The notes beneath the pieces were generated by a model that was given only the letters and a program-made list of their open reading frames with translations, had not been told where the DNA came from and searched no databases. Below are positions 16,502 to 25,634 of a stretch of 64,000 nt of DNA, in pieces (the stretch's first letter is position 1; each line of letters opens with the position of its first letter). Made by a program: the position numbers and the translations under genes. The stretch is from Herpetosiphon geysericola (GTDB taxonomy: Bacteria; Chloroflexota; Chloroflexia; Chloroflexales; Herpetosiphonaceae), in contig NZ_LGKP01000011.1 in NCBI RefSeq assembly GCF_001306135.1, positions 1 to 64,000 on the forward strand. The letters run 5' to 3'.

Positions 16502-17799
16502 TCAATCGTCAAAGCGCCAAATTATTAATGTTGCTCAGTGCCTGCATCGCCTATAGTAGCCTGATGAGCCTTGTGCTCAACAGCTTCGACATTGTTGGCG
16601 ACAATGCGAGCGCTGTGTGGCGTTGGCCAGTTTTTTGTTTTGGCTTGATTGTCATGGTGAGTGTGCGCCTGCGGTTGCGCCAACGAGGTGCGATTATTGC
16701 CACTGCTGGCGCGATTGGGCTGAGCATGCTTGGCTGGCTTTGGTCGCGCACTGAATTCAGTGGTCAAGAATTGGTCTTGAGTGGTTTTGGGGTGAGCTTC
16801 TTGATGGCGCGGGCAATCAACGCTGATCAATGGAATCACGATTGGTTGCAACAACTGTTTTGGCGCGGGCTTGGCTTGTTGGTGGCGTTTGTGGCCTTGG
16901 GGCCAGTTATGACCCGTGGTGCACTTGAAGAAGCTGGCTTCATTCAGCTGTTCGTTGCCCAAGCCTTGGGCTTTGTCGCTGCATGTTTATTTGCCATGAT
17001 GCTTGATCAAAGCAACCAAGCAGAGTTGCAAACCCCGCCAATGCTGGGCTGGAGCAGCTTGTTTACCGTGTTGATCATTGGCATTCCGCTGCTGCTTTTT
17101 GAGCTTGTCGATGGCCAACGGAGCATTGTAGGGCTGATTTTTAGCACGTTTATTGATGGACTGGTGCTGATTGTTGGGGGCATTAGCGTTGGGTTGTCGT
17201 GGCTGGTTGGCTTGCTGATTCCTTCATTCAAGCCTAATCAACGCCCGCCGGAGCAACTGGTGATGCCCGAAGCTGTCGATCCTTCAACGCTTAAACCAGA
17301 GGAAACCAGCCAAATAAGTTCGTTGCTTGGCGATCTGCTGACGATTAGCGTGGCCTTGATTGGCGTGCTGATGATTTGCTGGTTGATTTATCGTGTCGTG
17401 CGTTGGCTGCGCGACGTTGAAACGCGAGCTGTTGTGCCTGGCGAAGTTGTGATCGAGCAATCGATTTGGTCGTTTGATAGCTTGCGCGAACAGATTTTAG
17501 AGCGTTTTCGGCGCAAAAAGCCCTGGAAATTTGGTGCTGACGATCCACAGCGCCAAAAAGTGCGCCGCGTGTATACCAAGTTTTTGGAGCTTGGCGAAGA
17601 TCAAGGCCAGCCACGAGGCAAGCATCAAACTGCCCACGAATATGGGCATGGCTATGCTCAACGCCAGCCCGATAGCGAGCCAGCAATCGATGAATTAACA
17701 GCTATCTATACCCAAGCTCGCTATGCAACCGAGCTTGATCCAGCGGCCTTAGAACGCGCCGAACAGGCCCTCAAAAACATTCAAAAAAACCAAGTTTAG
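16498..17799 (+). CDS. DUF4129-like membrane protein of the MoxR operon
   Basis: The 433-residue protein has about six to seven membrane segments in its first 260 residues, another at about 280-300, and a cytoplasmic tail. The tail ends in RVYTKFLELGEDQGQPR...HQTAHEYGH...YTQARY, the pattern of DUF4129. In many bacteria this domain is the end of a transglutaminase-like protein; here no transglutaminase Cys-His-Asp domain is visible, so only the membrane and tail parts exist. The stop overlaps the convergent gene at 17796 by 4 bases. Confidence 0.75.
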   Translation: MINRQSAKLLMLLSACIAYSSLMSLVLNSFDIVGDNASAVWRWPVFCFGLIVMVSVRLRLRQRGAIIATAGAIGLSMLGWLWSRTEFSGQELVLSGFGVSFLMARAINADQWNHDWLQQLFWRGLGLLVAFVALGPVMTRGALEEAGFIQLFVAQALGFVAACLFAMMLDQSNQAELQTPPMLGWSSLFTVLIIGIPLLLFELVDGQRSIVGLIFSTFIDGLVLIVGGISVGLSWLVGLLIPSFKPNQRPPEQLVMPEAVDPSTLKPEETSQISSLLGDLLTISVALIGVLMICWLIYRVVRWLRDVETRAVVPGEVVIEQSIWSFDSLREQILERFRRKKPWKFGADDPQRQKVRRVYTKFLELGEDQGQPRGKHQTAHEYGHGYAQRQPDSEPAIDELTAIYTQARYATELDPAALERAEQALKNIQKNQV

Positions 17800-18410
17800 C
17801 CTCGCCATTGCACGCTGTGCCATAAGGCAAATTGGTCGGGAATGGTTTGCGGTTTGCTGGTTGCCAACATCATCGATAAGGCGGGATAGCGTTCGAGCCA
17901 TGTGCCAATCCATGCTGACCAACGCTGTTGCTCGTTGGGCTTGAGTTGGTCCCAACCTTCGATCAATAACAACCATACGCCAGCAGCCAAACCACGTTTA
18001 ACCACCAATTCGTTGATCGCAAAGCCAAGCTGTTCCATCTGTTGATGCAACAATTGCAAGGGTTGGATTGAGCGGTCTGCTGCTTGCTGAACGCGGTAGA
18101 GCAAAGGAACATAGGCGGTTGGTAATTGGGCGCCGCGTGCCCATTGTAAGCAGAGTTGTCGCATCGCCAGCGAGCGTGAACCTGGCTCGATCAAGGCTAG
18201 ACGGGGAGTTTCACGTAGTGCGTCGCGTAAGGTCATCGATGGGCCACCTTCGACCTGCTGAAATTGCAGTGGCAAGCGTTGCAGATGGGGCAACAACGGC
18301 TGCGAGCCAACCAAGGTTTCGCCTTCGAGCAAATGGTGGCGATAGCGCCGAATCTGTCGCCCATCACGCAGGCGAGGCAGGAAGTTAAGTCGAAATGTTG
18401 CAAGGGCCAT
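17796..18410 (-). CDS. Small NACHT-like protein with degenerate nucleotide-binding motifs
   Basis: The 204-residue protein has no clear named family. Residues 71-90 (LALIEPGSRSLAMRQL) look like a NACHT Walker A with the Gly-Lys-Ser/Thr lost. Residues 146-156 (WLLLIEGWDQL) look like a NACHT Walker B, and ATSKP at 183-187 matches the TSRP that follows it in NACHT proteins. I infer a pseudo-NTPase unable to bind ATP normally. The ATG at 18410 is chosen because aggagg lies 7 bases upstream; the longer form to 18473 lacks a site. It is convergent with the MoxR operon. Confidence 0.6.
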   Translation of the reverse strand: MALATFRLNFLPRLRDGRQIRRYRHHLLEGETLVGSQPLLPHLQRLPLQFQQVEGGPSMTLRDALRETPRLALIEPGSRSLAMRQLCLQWARGAQLPTAYVPLLYRVQQAADRSIQPLQLLHQQMEQLGFAINELVVKRGLAAGVWLLLIEGWDQLKPNEQQRWSAWIGTWLERYPALSMMLATSKPQTIPDQFALWHSVQWRG

Positions 18411-18489
18411 GGCCGTGCCTCCTAAAACGATAGCTGTGCGGTTTAGCCTACGCCTTGGCTTGCACGCATTCAAGCAGTTAAGGTTACAA

Positions 18490-18795
18490 TGCGATGACGG
18501 GACGAGACGAAAGGATGAGGGGTGAAGGATGAGGGATGAGGGATGAAGGGCGAGGGATCAGGCTATTGGCTATCGGAACATAATCAACAATAATCTGGGG
18601 CTAAAATAATTATTCGTGCAATTCGTGGCGGAAAATTTAACGCAGCGGCGCAGAGCAATGATGGCTATGGGCTAGCGGAAGCATAATCAGGGAAATCTGT
18701 GTTAATCTCTGGCGAAAAAACGAAGCCTTCGCGCTCTTCGCGTTCTTCGTGGTTTCTGGCCTTTGTGTCCTTCGTGCTCTTCGTGGATCAAACGT
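18490..18795. repeat. Intergenic module repeat before glpK
   Basis: A gap of about 400 bases is filled by: repeated ggatgagggatga; ggctattggctatcggaaca; attcgtgcaattcgtggcgg; ttaacgcagcggcgcagag; ggctatgggctagcgg; then cttcgcgctcttcgcgttcttcgtgg and ccttcgtgctcttcgtggatcaa. It ends about 20 bases before the glpK ribosome-binding site. No gene is visible. Confidence 0.8.
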
Positions 18796-18815
18796 TATTA
18801 CAATGAGGTAATTGT

Positions 18816-20306
18816 ATGCAGTATATTGCGGCGCTCGACCAAGGCACAACTAGCACCCGCTGTATGGTGTTCGATCATGATGGTAATGTCGTTGGCGTTG
18901 ATCAACGGGAACATAGCCAAATTTTCCCGCGTCCAGGTTGGGTTGAGCATAATCCAGCAGAGATTTGGCAACGAACCCAAGGCGTGATTGCAGGCGCACT
19001 GGCTGCGGCCAACATCGAAAAAGCCGATCTTGCGGCGCTTGGCATTACCAACCAACGCGAGACGACAGTGATTTGGGATCGTCACACGGGCAAGGCGATT
19101 CATAATGCCTTGGTTTGGCAAGATACCCGCACCGATCAGCTGGTGCGCCAATTTGCTGCCAACGGCGGCCAAGATCGCTTTCGGGCCAAAACGGGCTTGC
19201 CGCTGGCAACCTACTTTTCGGCTACCAAAATTCGCTGGCTGCTTGATCAGGTTGAGGGTGCGCAGGCGGCGGCTGAAGCTGGCAATGTGCTGTTTGGTAC
19301 AATCGATTGTTTTGTAGCGTGGTGGTTGACTGGCGGGCCACATGGCGGCTTGCATATTACCGATACAACCAATGCGTCGCGCACCTTGTTGCTCAACCTC
19401 GAAACTGGCGATTGGGATGCAGAATTATTAGAGATTTTTCGGATTCCGCGCAGCATGTTGCCAAGCGTGCGTTCCTCAAGCGAGGTCTATGGCACATGTC
19501 GCGGCCAACTCGACGGCGTGCCCTTAGCAGGGATTTTGGGCGATCAACAGGCAGCAACGGTTGGTCAAGTTTGTTTTGAAGTTGGTGAGGCCAAAAATAC
19601 TTATGGCACTGGCAATTTTATGCTGCTCAACACTGGCGAACGCTTGGTGCAATCGAGCCATGGGCTGATTACCACGCCAGCCTATCATTTTGGCAAGCAG
19701 CCAACTTGGGCTTTAGAAGGCTCGATTGCGGTAACTGGCTCGTTGGTGCAATGGCTGCGTGATAATTTGGGCATTATTCATCACGCCTCTGAAGTAGAAG
19801 GCTTGGCGGCGAGCGTTGCTGATAACGGTGGCGTATATTTGGTGCCTGCTTTTTCGGGCTTATTCGCCCCACATTGGCGCTCCGATGCGCGTGGAGTGTT
19901 GGTTGGCCTGACCCGTTATGCCAACAAAGCCCATATTGCGCGGGCTGCGCTTGAAGCCACCGCCTACCAAACCCGCGAAGTGGTGAGCGCCATGGCCCAA
20001 GATTCAGGAGTTGAATTAAAAGCTCTCAAGGTTGATGGCGGCATGGTTGCCAATGAATTGCTGATGCAGTTTCAGGCTGATATTTTGGGAGTGCCAGTTG
20101 TGCGCCCGAAAGTTGCCGAAACCACCGCTTTGGGTGCTGCTTATGCAGCTGGTTTGGCCGTTGGCTATTGGGCTAATCCTGCTGAATTACGCGCCAATTG
20201 GAGCGAAAGCAAGCGTTGGGAACCGCACATGAGCGTCGATCAGCGCGATAGCCTATATGCGCAATGGGGCAAGGCAGTCGAACGCACCCTGAATTGGCAA
20301 GAATAA
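18816..20306 (+). CDS. glpK: Glycerol kinase
   Basis: The 496-residue enzyme phosphorylates glycerol to glycerol 3-phosphate with ATP. It has the FGGY-family N-terminal phosphate motif DQGTTSTR, the [10 protein letters not shown] and WQDTRT glycerol-site sequences, [21 protein letters not shown], and the C-terminal [16 protein letters not shown] signature. The length is normal. The ATG follows atgaggt. The AraC-type gene starts 6 bases after the stop, so it is likely co-transcribed. No glycerol facilitator or GlpD is nearby. Confidence 0.95.
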   Translation: MQYIAALDQGTTSTRCMVFDHDGNVVGVDQREHSQIFPRPGWVEHNPAEIWQRTQGVIAGALAAANIEKADLAALGITNQRETTVIWDRHTGKAIHNALVWQDTRTDQLVRQFAANGGQDRFRAKTGLPLATYFSATKIRWLLDQVEGAQAAAEAGNVLFGTIDCFVAWWLTGGPHGGLHITDTTNASRTLLLNLETGDWDAELLEIFRIPRSMLPSVRSSSEVYGTCRGQLDGVPLAGILGDQQAATVGQVCFEVGEAKNTYGTGNFMLLNTGERLVQSSHGLITTPAYHFGKQPTWALEGSIAVTGSLVQWLRDNLGIIHHASEVEGLAASVADNGGVYLVPAFSGLFAPHWRSDARGVLVGLTRYANKAHIARAALEATAYQTREVVSAMAQDSGVELKALKVDGGMVANELLMQFQADILGVPVVRPKVAETTALGAAYAAGLAVGYWANPAELRANWSESKRWEPHMSVDQRDSLYAQWGKAVERTLNWQE

Positions 20307-20312
20307 GCTGCG

Positions 20313-21053
20313 ATGCAAATCTATTGTTTGTATCAAACCTTGGCGGCCTTCGATAGTGGCTGGAAACAGTTTCCGCATCACTATTTGCTGTATGCTGCCC
20401 AAGGTGCGTTTCAGCTGGAGGTGGCAACGCTGCGCTGGTTGTTGCCACCGCAGCGGGCTGCATGGATTGCAGCGCATGTGCCAATTCGGATTCATTGCCA
20501 AAGCGCGGTGGTGTGTAGCTCGTTGATTGTTCCTCCAAGCAGTTTTGATTTGCCAATTGCTGATTGTCGGGTGTTTAGCGTTTCGGCCATGGCTCAAGCA
20601 ATGTTGGAACATGCCAAACGCTGGCCCCAAAGCGCCGAATTTGATCCCAAAGCTGAGCGCTTTTTATTGGCTTTAGCTGATGTTTGTTTGGAGCTAGCGA
20701 CCCAGCCTGATAATTTTTGGCTCCCAGTTGCTCAATCGACAGATTTACAATTGGCCTTGGATTATAGCTTGGCCCAGCTTGAGCAACCGATTACCTTGGC
20801 CATGGCAGCCCAAGCAGGAGCCATGGCCGAACGCACCTTGGCGCGCCGTTGTGCCAGCGAATTGGGGCTATCGTGGCGGGCCTATCTGCATCGCGCGCGC
20901 ATGATTCGCGCAACCGAATTGTTGCTTGCCAGCAATTTGCCCATTTTAGAAGTCGCTTTGGCAATTGGTTTTGAAAGCGTAACTAGCTTTAGCAGTGCCT
21001 TTCGCCAATTTAGCGGCCAAGCACCACGCCAATTTCGCCAAGGCTACGCTTAA
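20313..21053 (+). CDS. AraC-family transcriptional regulator
   Basis: The 246-residue protein carries a two-helix-turn-helix AraC DNA-binding domain in its last 100 residues (MAAQAGAMAERTLARRCASELG and ILEVALAIGFESVTSFSSAFRQF). The N-terminal 140 residues have no recognisable sugar-binding cupin and may be a divergent effector domain. Its position 6 bases after glpK suggests it controls glycerol use, but this is inference. Its stop overlaps the stop of the convergent SnoaL-like gene by 4 bases. Confidence 0.87.
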   Translation: MQIYCLYQTLAAFDSGWKQFPHHYLLYAAQGAFQLEVATLRWLLPPQRAAWIAAHVPIRIHCQSAVVCSSLIVPPSSFDLPIADCRVFSVSAMAQAMLEHAKRWPQSAEFDPKAERFLLALADVCLELATQPDNFWLPVAQSTDLQLALDYSLAQLEQPITLAMAAQAGAMAERTLARRCASELGLSWRAYLHRARMIRATELLLASNLPILEVALAIGFESVTSFSSAFRQFSGQAPRQFRQGYA

Positions 21054-21484
21054 CGTTGGCAAGCTTTTTGCCCATCAAGGCTCACCTGCAATTGTTGAAA
21101 TAAGCCAGCAGTATCGAATAAGGCCCAATGCTCGGCAATCCGGCCTTGTGCTAGCCGATACATCCGATAAACTGCAACGTCAACAGTCTGCCCAGTTGGC
21201 GCAATGCCCCGAAATTCACCCAAATGAGTTGCCCGAAAACGCAACTGAACGACAACCCGATCAGCTTCGGCGACCGTTTGTAGAATCTGCTGCTGATGAT
21301 CGGGAAAACTCCGGCTTAATTGTTCGAGGATCGCGATTAATCCAGCTTGATTGGCTGGCTGATAAGCATGGTCGACATAATCAGGGCTAAGCAATTGCTC
21401 GCTGCGATTGAGGTTCTTTTGATTCCAACATTGCTCGATAAACTGGTGAACGATCTGGCGATTGAGCGTGATTTGTTCTGACAT
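21050..21484 (-). CDS. SnoaL-like ester cyclase-family protein
   Basis: The 144-residue protein has the NTF2-like fold pattern of SnoaL/ester cyclases: an N-terminal helix with FIEQCWNQKN, the LLSPDYVDHA metal-free acid/base segment, FPDHQQQILQTVAEADRVVVQLRF, HLGEFRGIAPTGQTV, and RIAEHWALFDTAGLFQQL. SnoaL enzymes cyclise polyketide rings, but most genomic relatives have unknown substrates. It is probably cytoplasmic and monocistronic. Confidence 0.85.
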   Translation of the reverse strand: MSEQITLNRQIVHQFIEQCWNQKNLNRSEQLLSPDYVDHAYQPANQAGLIAILEQLSRSFPDHQQQILQTVAEADRVVVQLRFRATHLGEFRGIAPTGQTVDVAVYRMYRLAQGRIAEHWALFDTAGLFQQLQVSLDGQKACQR

Positions 21485-21742
21485 TGCAACAGCTCCATCT
21501 GCTATGTGATGCTGCTAGTCTAGCGAATTTGTTGACGCCAGGCCGCTTGCAACCTGCCAAAAACCTATTGCACGCTGCCAAATGGCGAGCCACCTTGCGC
21601 CAACATTGGCTACTAAATGGCTACTTTAGAAAAACTACCGCTAGTGGTATTGTAGTAGGAGCCTAAAGAATCCTCGATGTTACCAAGTCTGCTGCGCTGT
21701 GGCGTTGCTTTCTTAAGAGCTTTTGACCACTGAACTACCCAC

Positions 21743-21756
21743 CCTACGGAGGTAGG
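21743..21756 (+). promoter_or_regulatory. Small hairpin holding the ribosome-binding site of the GGDEF gene
   Basis: cctac (21743-21747) pairs with gtagg (21752-21756), placing ggag in the loop, 4 bases before the ATG at 21761. It may tune translation. The rest of the 276-base gap from 21485 shows no gene or repeat module. Confidence 0.35.
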
Positions 21757-21760
21757 AATC

Positions 21761-22990
21761 ATGGCGCTTGATCAGCCAACGGTTAGCTTGATTGTCGGAA
21801 TTGGTTTGTTGCTCCAAGCATGTGTGATTGGAGCTTTTTTGGTATTTATCCGGCGCTATCAAGGGATACGCTGCTTTTTGCTGGGCACAATTGGCTTGAG
21901 CGTGGGCTTTTTGATTCAAGCATTGCTGCCTGCAAGCTCATTGATGGCAACTACTGCTAGCTATATTGTGCTGCTCAGTGGCTTGTTTGGCTTAAGTAGC
22001 GGGATTTTGCGTTTTATTGGGGCCAGTAATTCTGCGCGGATCTATGGATTGAGTTGGCTGCTTGTGGTTGGCTTGCTAAGTGCGAGTGCCTGGTGGTGGG
22101 CTGCGCCAAGCCTGATTATTGGTTTAGCGATGTTGATTGGCAGCTTGGGCATGGCCTATACCGCAATTCGGGTCTTGTTTCAGCGCACAATTCCGTATCA
22201 AAGTGCCAGTCGGTTGTTGGCAATTGCCTTGGGTTTGAAAATGGTGCTGGTCGTTGCTGCCCTAAGCTCTATCTGGTATCGCCAGGTATGGCCGAGCGTT
22301 GCTAGCTTGCAAATTGGCTATAGTGTGTTGATTTTGCTGCTTTCGCTGCTGTGGACTGGTGGGTTTGGCGTGATGATTACCCAGCGCCTGCAATGCGATT
22401 TATCAGCGTTGGCGAGTATTGATGTGTTGACTGGCCTCGCCAATCGGCGGGCAATCAACGACTATTTAGAGCAAGCAATGGCTAAATGGCGGCGTAACCA
22501 GCAGGGTTTTGCGGTAATTATGCTAGATATTGATAGTTTCAAGCAAATTAATGATCGCTATGGCCACCACGCTGGTGATACAGTGCTGCGTCATATTGGC
22601 TTGGTGCTGAGCGAACAAGTGCGGATTAACGATCTGATTGGGCGTTGGGGTGGAGAAGAATTTTTGCTGATTGTTGATGCGGCCACGGTGCAACAGGCAA
22701 GCTTCTTGGCCGAACGCTTGCGCCAAGCCATTCAACACCAGCCAACCGTTTGGTGTGAGCAAGTTATTGAGCATACAGTCAGCATTGGGATTGCGGTCTG
22801 TGGTTGGCATGGTTTTAATGAAACCCAATTGCTGACTGCTGCCGATCTAGCGCTCTACGAAGCCAAAGAAACCGGAAAGAATCGCTGGGTTGTCTATGAG
22901 CGCCGAATGTTGTTGAACCAACTTGAAGCTGGCAGCGCGCTTAACAACGAAGAGCTAGTGATTGATGTTGATTCGTCGATTTATGCCTAG
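21761..22990 (+). CDS. Membrane diguanylate cyclase (GGDEF)
   Basis: The 409-residue protein has an N-terminal membrane domain of about seven segments (to residue 210) and a GGDEF domain (about 220-385). The active site is intact: RWGGEEFLL, with DIDSFKQIND upstream and an RIND motif five residues before GGEEF matching the inhibitory RxxD site that binds c-di-GMP. It should make c-di-GMP from two GTP and be feedback-inhibited. The membrane part is unnamed and may sense a ligand. It has a strong ribosome-binding site (acggagg) and overlaps the convergent MFS gene by 4 bases. Confidence 0.9.
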   Translation: MALDQPTVSLIVGIGLLLQACVIGAFLVFIRRYQGIRCFLLGTIGLSVGFLIQALLPASSLMATTASYIVLLSGLFGLSSGILRFIGASNSARIYGLSWLLVVGLLSASAWWWAAPSLIIGLAMLIGSLGMAYTAIRVLFQRTIPYQSASRLLAIALGLKMVLVVAALSSIWYRQVWPSVASLQIGYSVLILLLSLLWTGGFGVMITQRLQCDLSALASIDVLTGLANRRAINDYLEQAMAKWRRNQQGFAVIMLDIDSFKQINDRYGHHAGDTVLRHIGLVLSEQVRINDLIGRWGGEEFLLIVDAATVQQASFLAERLRQAIQHQPTVWCEQVIEHTVSIGIAVCGWHGFNETQLLTAADLALYEAKETGKNRWVVYERRMLLNQLEAGSALNNEELVIDVDSSIYA

Positions 22991-24162
22991 TGGGCTGGTT
23001 GCGCTTGTGGCTCGGCGCTGGGCAAGCCAACCGCAATCAACGCTCCTGCCACCACCAACACACTGCCCATCAAATACGGCGAAGCTTCGCCAACATTTGA
23101 GAGCATCCACGTCGCATATAGTGGGGCGAAAATTCGTGCCAAGCTGCTCATCGATTGATACAAACCCATATTTTCGCCGCGTTCGTGAGCTGACGAATTG
23201 CGGCTGACCAATGATGAAAGCGATGGCGTGAGCAAGCCTTCGCCAATTGCTAGCACAATACAAATCGCCACCAAATGCCATACATTTTGAATAAAGCCTA
23301 AGCCTGCCAACGAGAGTGCGAGCAACAACGAGCCAGCCACAATCAAGCTTGCTTCGCCAAAACGGGCTGCCAAACGGCGAATTAAGCCGCCTTGGACAAT
23401 TGCCACCACAACGCCAACTCCAGCCAAAGTATAGCCAGTCTGATGCGAGCCAAACTCCAAACGGCGCGCTGCAAACAAGGCAAAGGTTGTTTCAAACGCC
23501 ACAAATGCCAAGTTGATCAACAAGGTAATGCTGAGCAAGCGGCCAACGTTAGGCTTGCGCACCGCTGCCAATAGTTTCATTAAGTTGAAGGTACGGCCTT
23601 GTTGTGGGGCATGGCGTTCTGGCTCTGGTAGCACCAAAAAGGTCAACACTAAACTGAGCATGGCGATGCCCGCAGCCACAAAAATTGGCAACTGATAATT
23701 GCCATCGCGACTGAGCAAAGCACCGATTGCTGGCCCAGCGATAAAGCCTAAGCCAAGCGCTGCGCCAACCATACCCATGCCGCGCGCGCGATCTTTGTCA
23801 GTGGTTATGTCGCTCACATAAGCTTGAGCAATCGAAATATTACCGCCAGTTGCGCCATCGAACATACGCCCAACGAACAGCCAAACCAGGCTATTGGCGA
23901 AGCCAAACAGCAGCAAACTACAAACTGTGCCGATCAGACTCAAAATGAGCAGCGGGCGGCGGCCAAAGCGGTCGGATAATTGGCCAAGGATCGGGGCGAA
24001 GATAAATTGCATCAAGGCATAACAGCCGACAATCAAGCCAACTTGAAACTCAGAAGCCCCAAATTCTTGAGCATAAAACGGCGTGATCGGAATCACGACC
24101 CCATAGCTCATTGTGCCAACAAAAGCGATCAAAAAGATGGTCAAAAGAGGAGAGCGTTTCAT
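22987..24162 (-). CDS. MFS transporter (drug:H+ antiporter type)
   Basis: The 391-residue protein has 12 predicted membrane segments. The first loop holds the MFS motif GQLSDRFGRRPLLI, and motif C-like GAALGLGFIAGPAIGALLS lies in segment 5, both typical of exporters of the tetracycline/multidrug group. There is a second conserved SRN loop in the C-terminal half (SLVSRNSSAHERGENMG). The substrate is unknown. No dedicated regulator is adjacent. Its end overlaps the diguanylate cyclase end by 4 bases. Confidence 0.9.
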   Translation of the reverse strand: MKRSPLLTIFLIAFVGTMSYGVVIPITPFYAQEFGASEFQVGLIVGCYALMQFIFAPILGQLSDRFGRRPLLILSLIGTVCSLLLFGFANSLVWLFVGRMFDGATGGNISIAQAYVSDITTDKDRARGMGMVGAALGLGFIAGPAIGALLSRDGNYQLPIFVAAGIAMLSLVLTFLVLPEPERHAPQQGRTFNLMKLLAAVRKPNVGRLLSITLLINLAFVAFETTFALFAARRLEFGSHQTGYTLAGVGVVVAIVQGGLIRRLAARFGEASLIVAGSLLLALSLAGLGFIQNVWHLVAICIVLAIGEGLLTPSLSSLVSRNSSAHERGENMGLYQSMSSLARIFAPLYATWMLSNVGEASPYLMGSVLVVAGALIAVGLPSAEPQAQPAH

Positions 24163-24207
24163 AGGCGAGTTTCTAGCCAGGCAAGCGGCTAGTGGCTCCT
24201 ATAACTA

Positions 24208-25335
24208 TTAGCCATTGCCATTGCGGCGAGCAGCTAGGACATCTTCAACAGCCAGCGAACAACCACGGAGTTCGGCTCCACTGGCCCGACCAAGCACCTC
24301 GAAGCCATCGGCCACGACCACGCCTAAATCTTCGGTTTGTAAGGCAAGCACCGAATAGAGATTGGCCAAATCGAGGTGGCGCAACAAGCCAGTTTCGCCA
24401 GCAGGCAAGGGTGCAAAAGTGGTTGGGTCGACAACTTGGGTGCGCACCCATGGCACAACAACTTTATGCCGTGGCTGCCATTCGCGCAGATAGGCCGAGT
24501 GCAACGAGCTATCGTAAAATTGGCTGCCCAATTCGGTCATGCCATATTCGTTGACACACATCGTTGATGGAATGCCCAAAACCTCGCTGTAGAGGGCATA
24601 TAAATCGTTGCGGGCAATGTCGCGTACTTTGCCTTTCGAGCCGCCAGTGTCCATCAAGCGGCTGCCCTTGGGCAATTGCCAACGCTTGCCATGCTCGGCG
24701 CACCAATCGAGAAAATAGACGAAGGTATACATCACACCCATCAAGCAAATGGGCTGATTGTTGGCAACCGCTGCATCAAGCGCTGCGGCTAAAGTTGCTG
24801 AATCAAGGCCCTCGGCGCTAAACACATAGCGGCTTTCAGGGCTGCCATGCTGCTCAATTGCATCGCTGAGCATATGCGCCAACGACGATTGCGGCAGTTC
24901 ATGCGCCTGCCAAAACAGCACATAAATCGGCATCCGTTTAGCATCGGGAAACAGGTGATAGGCTAAATTTGGCCGTAGCGATGCTTCATACAACGAGCGA
25001 TCGCGGATGTAGTGCGAGCCACGTTGTTCGCTGCCTTGGGTTGTGCCGCTGGTGCGATAAACCACTTGAGCCTCGTCGGGCGGAAAGGTGGTGAGTGGCA
25101 AGTGCTTGAAGGCGGTGGTCGGCACTGCCGGAATCTCCGTCCAATGCTTAACCCGCTCAGGGCTGAGCATACGCCGCTCACAATAGCGTTGATAGACAAG
25201 GTTGTGTTGCCATTGGTAGCGAAACGTGCGCAAGGCTAAATCATTAAATAAACTATCGTCAGCAGGGTCGATCGAGCGCACACCTGCTTGCATCAAAGCC
25301 CGAATTTCGAAGTCTAGGGTTTCTATCTCGTTCAT
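24208..25335 (-). CDS. LuxE-like acyl-protein synthetase/adenylating enzyme
   Basis: The 375-residue protein matches the LuxE/acyl-protein synthetase family: PAVPTTAFK near residue 70, YRTSGTTQG (the phosphate-binding loop of adenylate-forming enzymes), LMDTGGSKGK, and EYGMTELGSQFYD near residue 270. The family activates a carboxylic acid as an adenylate and passes it to a Cys. No luxAB, luxC or luxD genes are present, so the role is not luminescence; an acyl-activating step of a small pathway is inferred. The ATG at 25335 with gaggt upstream is preferred to an in-frame TTG at 25356. Confidence 0.85.
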   Translation of the reverse strand: MNEIETLDFEIRALMQAGVRSIDPADDSLFNDLALRTFRYQWQHNLVYQRYCERRMLSPERVKHWTEIPAVPTTAFKHLPLTTFPPDEAQVVYRTSGTTQGSEQRGSHYIRDRSLYEASLRPNLAYHLFPDAKRMPIYVLFWQAHELPQSSLAHMLSDAIEQHGSPESRYVFSAEGLDSATLAAALDAAVANNQPICLMGVMYTFVYFLDWCAEHGKRWQLPKGSRLMDTGGSKGKVRDIARNDLYALYSEVLGIPSTMCVNEYGMTELGSQFYDSSLHSAYLREWQPRHKVVVPWVRTQVVDPTTFAPLPAGETGLLRHLDLANLYSVLALQTEDLGVVVADGFEVLGRASGAELRGCSLAVEDVLAARRNGNG

Positions 25336-25419
25336 TTCCAACCTCAGTTGAGCCAAAACACGCCCTCAGGACGCAACCTGAATTGTACCACGGGCACTTT
25401 GGGTCTTGTTATCAATAAG

Positions 25420-25620
25420 GTCAAAAGTCAAAAATCAAAAAGAACATAGAACATAGAACAGAGAGCAGAGGGGATCGGGGATCGGGCTTTAACGCAGAGG
25501 CGCAGAGATGTGGTGGCTAGGCTATCGGAAGTTTAGTGCTATGCCACTGGAGCCAAAAGCCAAAAACCAAAAGCTTATAGCCATTAGCCATACTTGCTCT
25601 GCGCCTCTGCGTTAAACAGG
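25420..25620. repeat. Intergenic module repeat with an internal 19-bp inverted repeat
   Basis: The gap contains agaacatagaacatag, ggggatcggggatcggg, and ttaacgcagaggcgcagag at 25489-25507. The exact reverse complement of that last word recurs at 25597-25615. Between these arms are ggctatcgg and the mirror ttatagccattagcc. No gene is visible. Confidence 0.8.
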
Positions 25621-25634
25621 GTTACACTCGTTAT

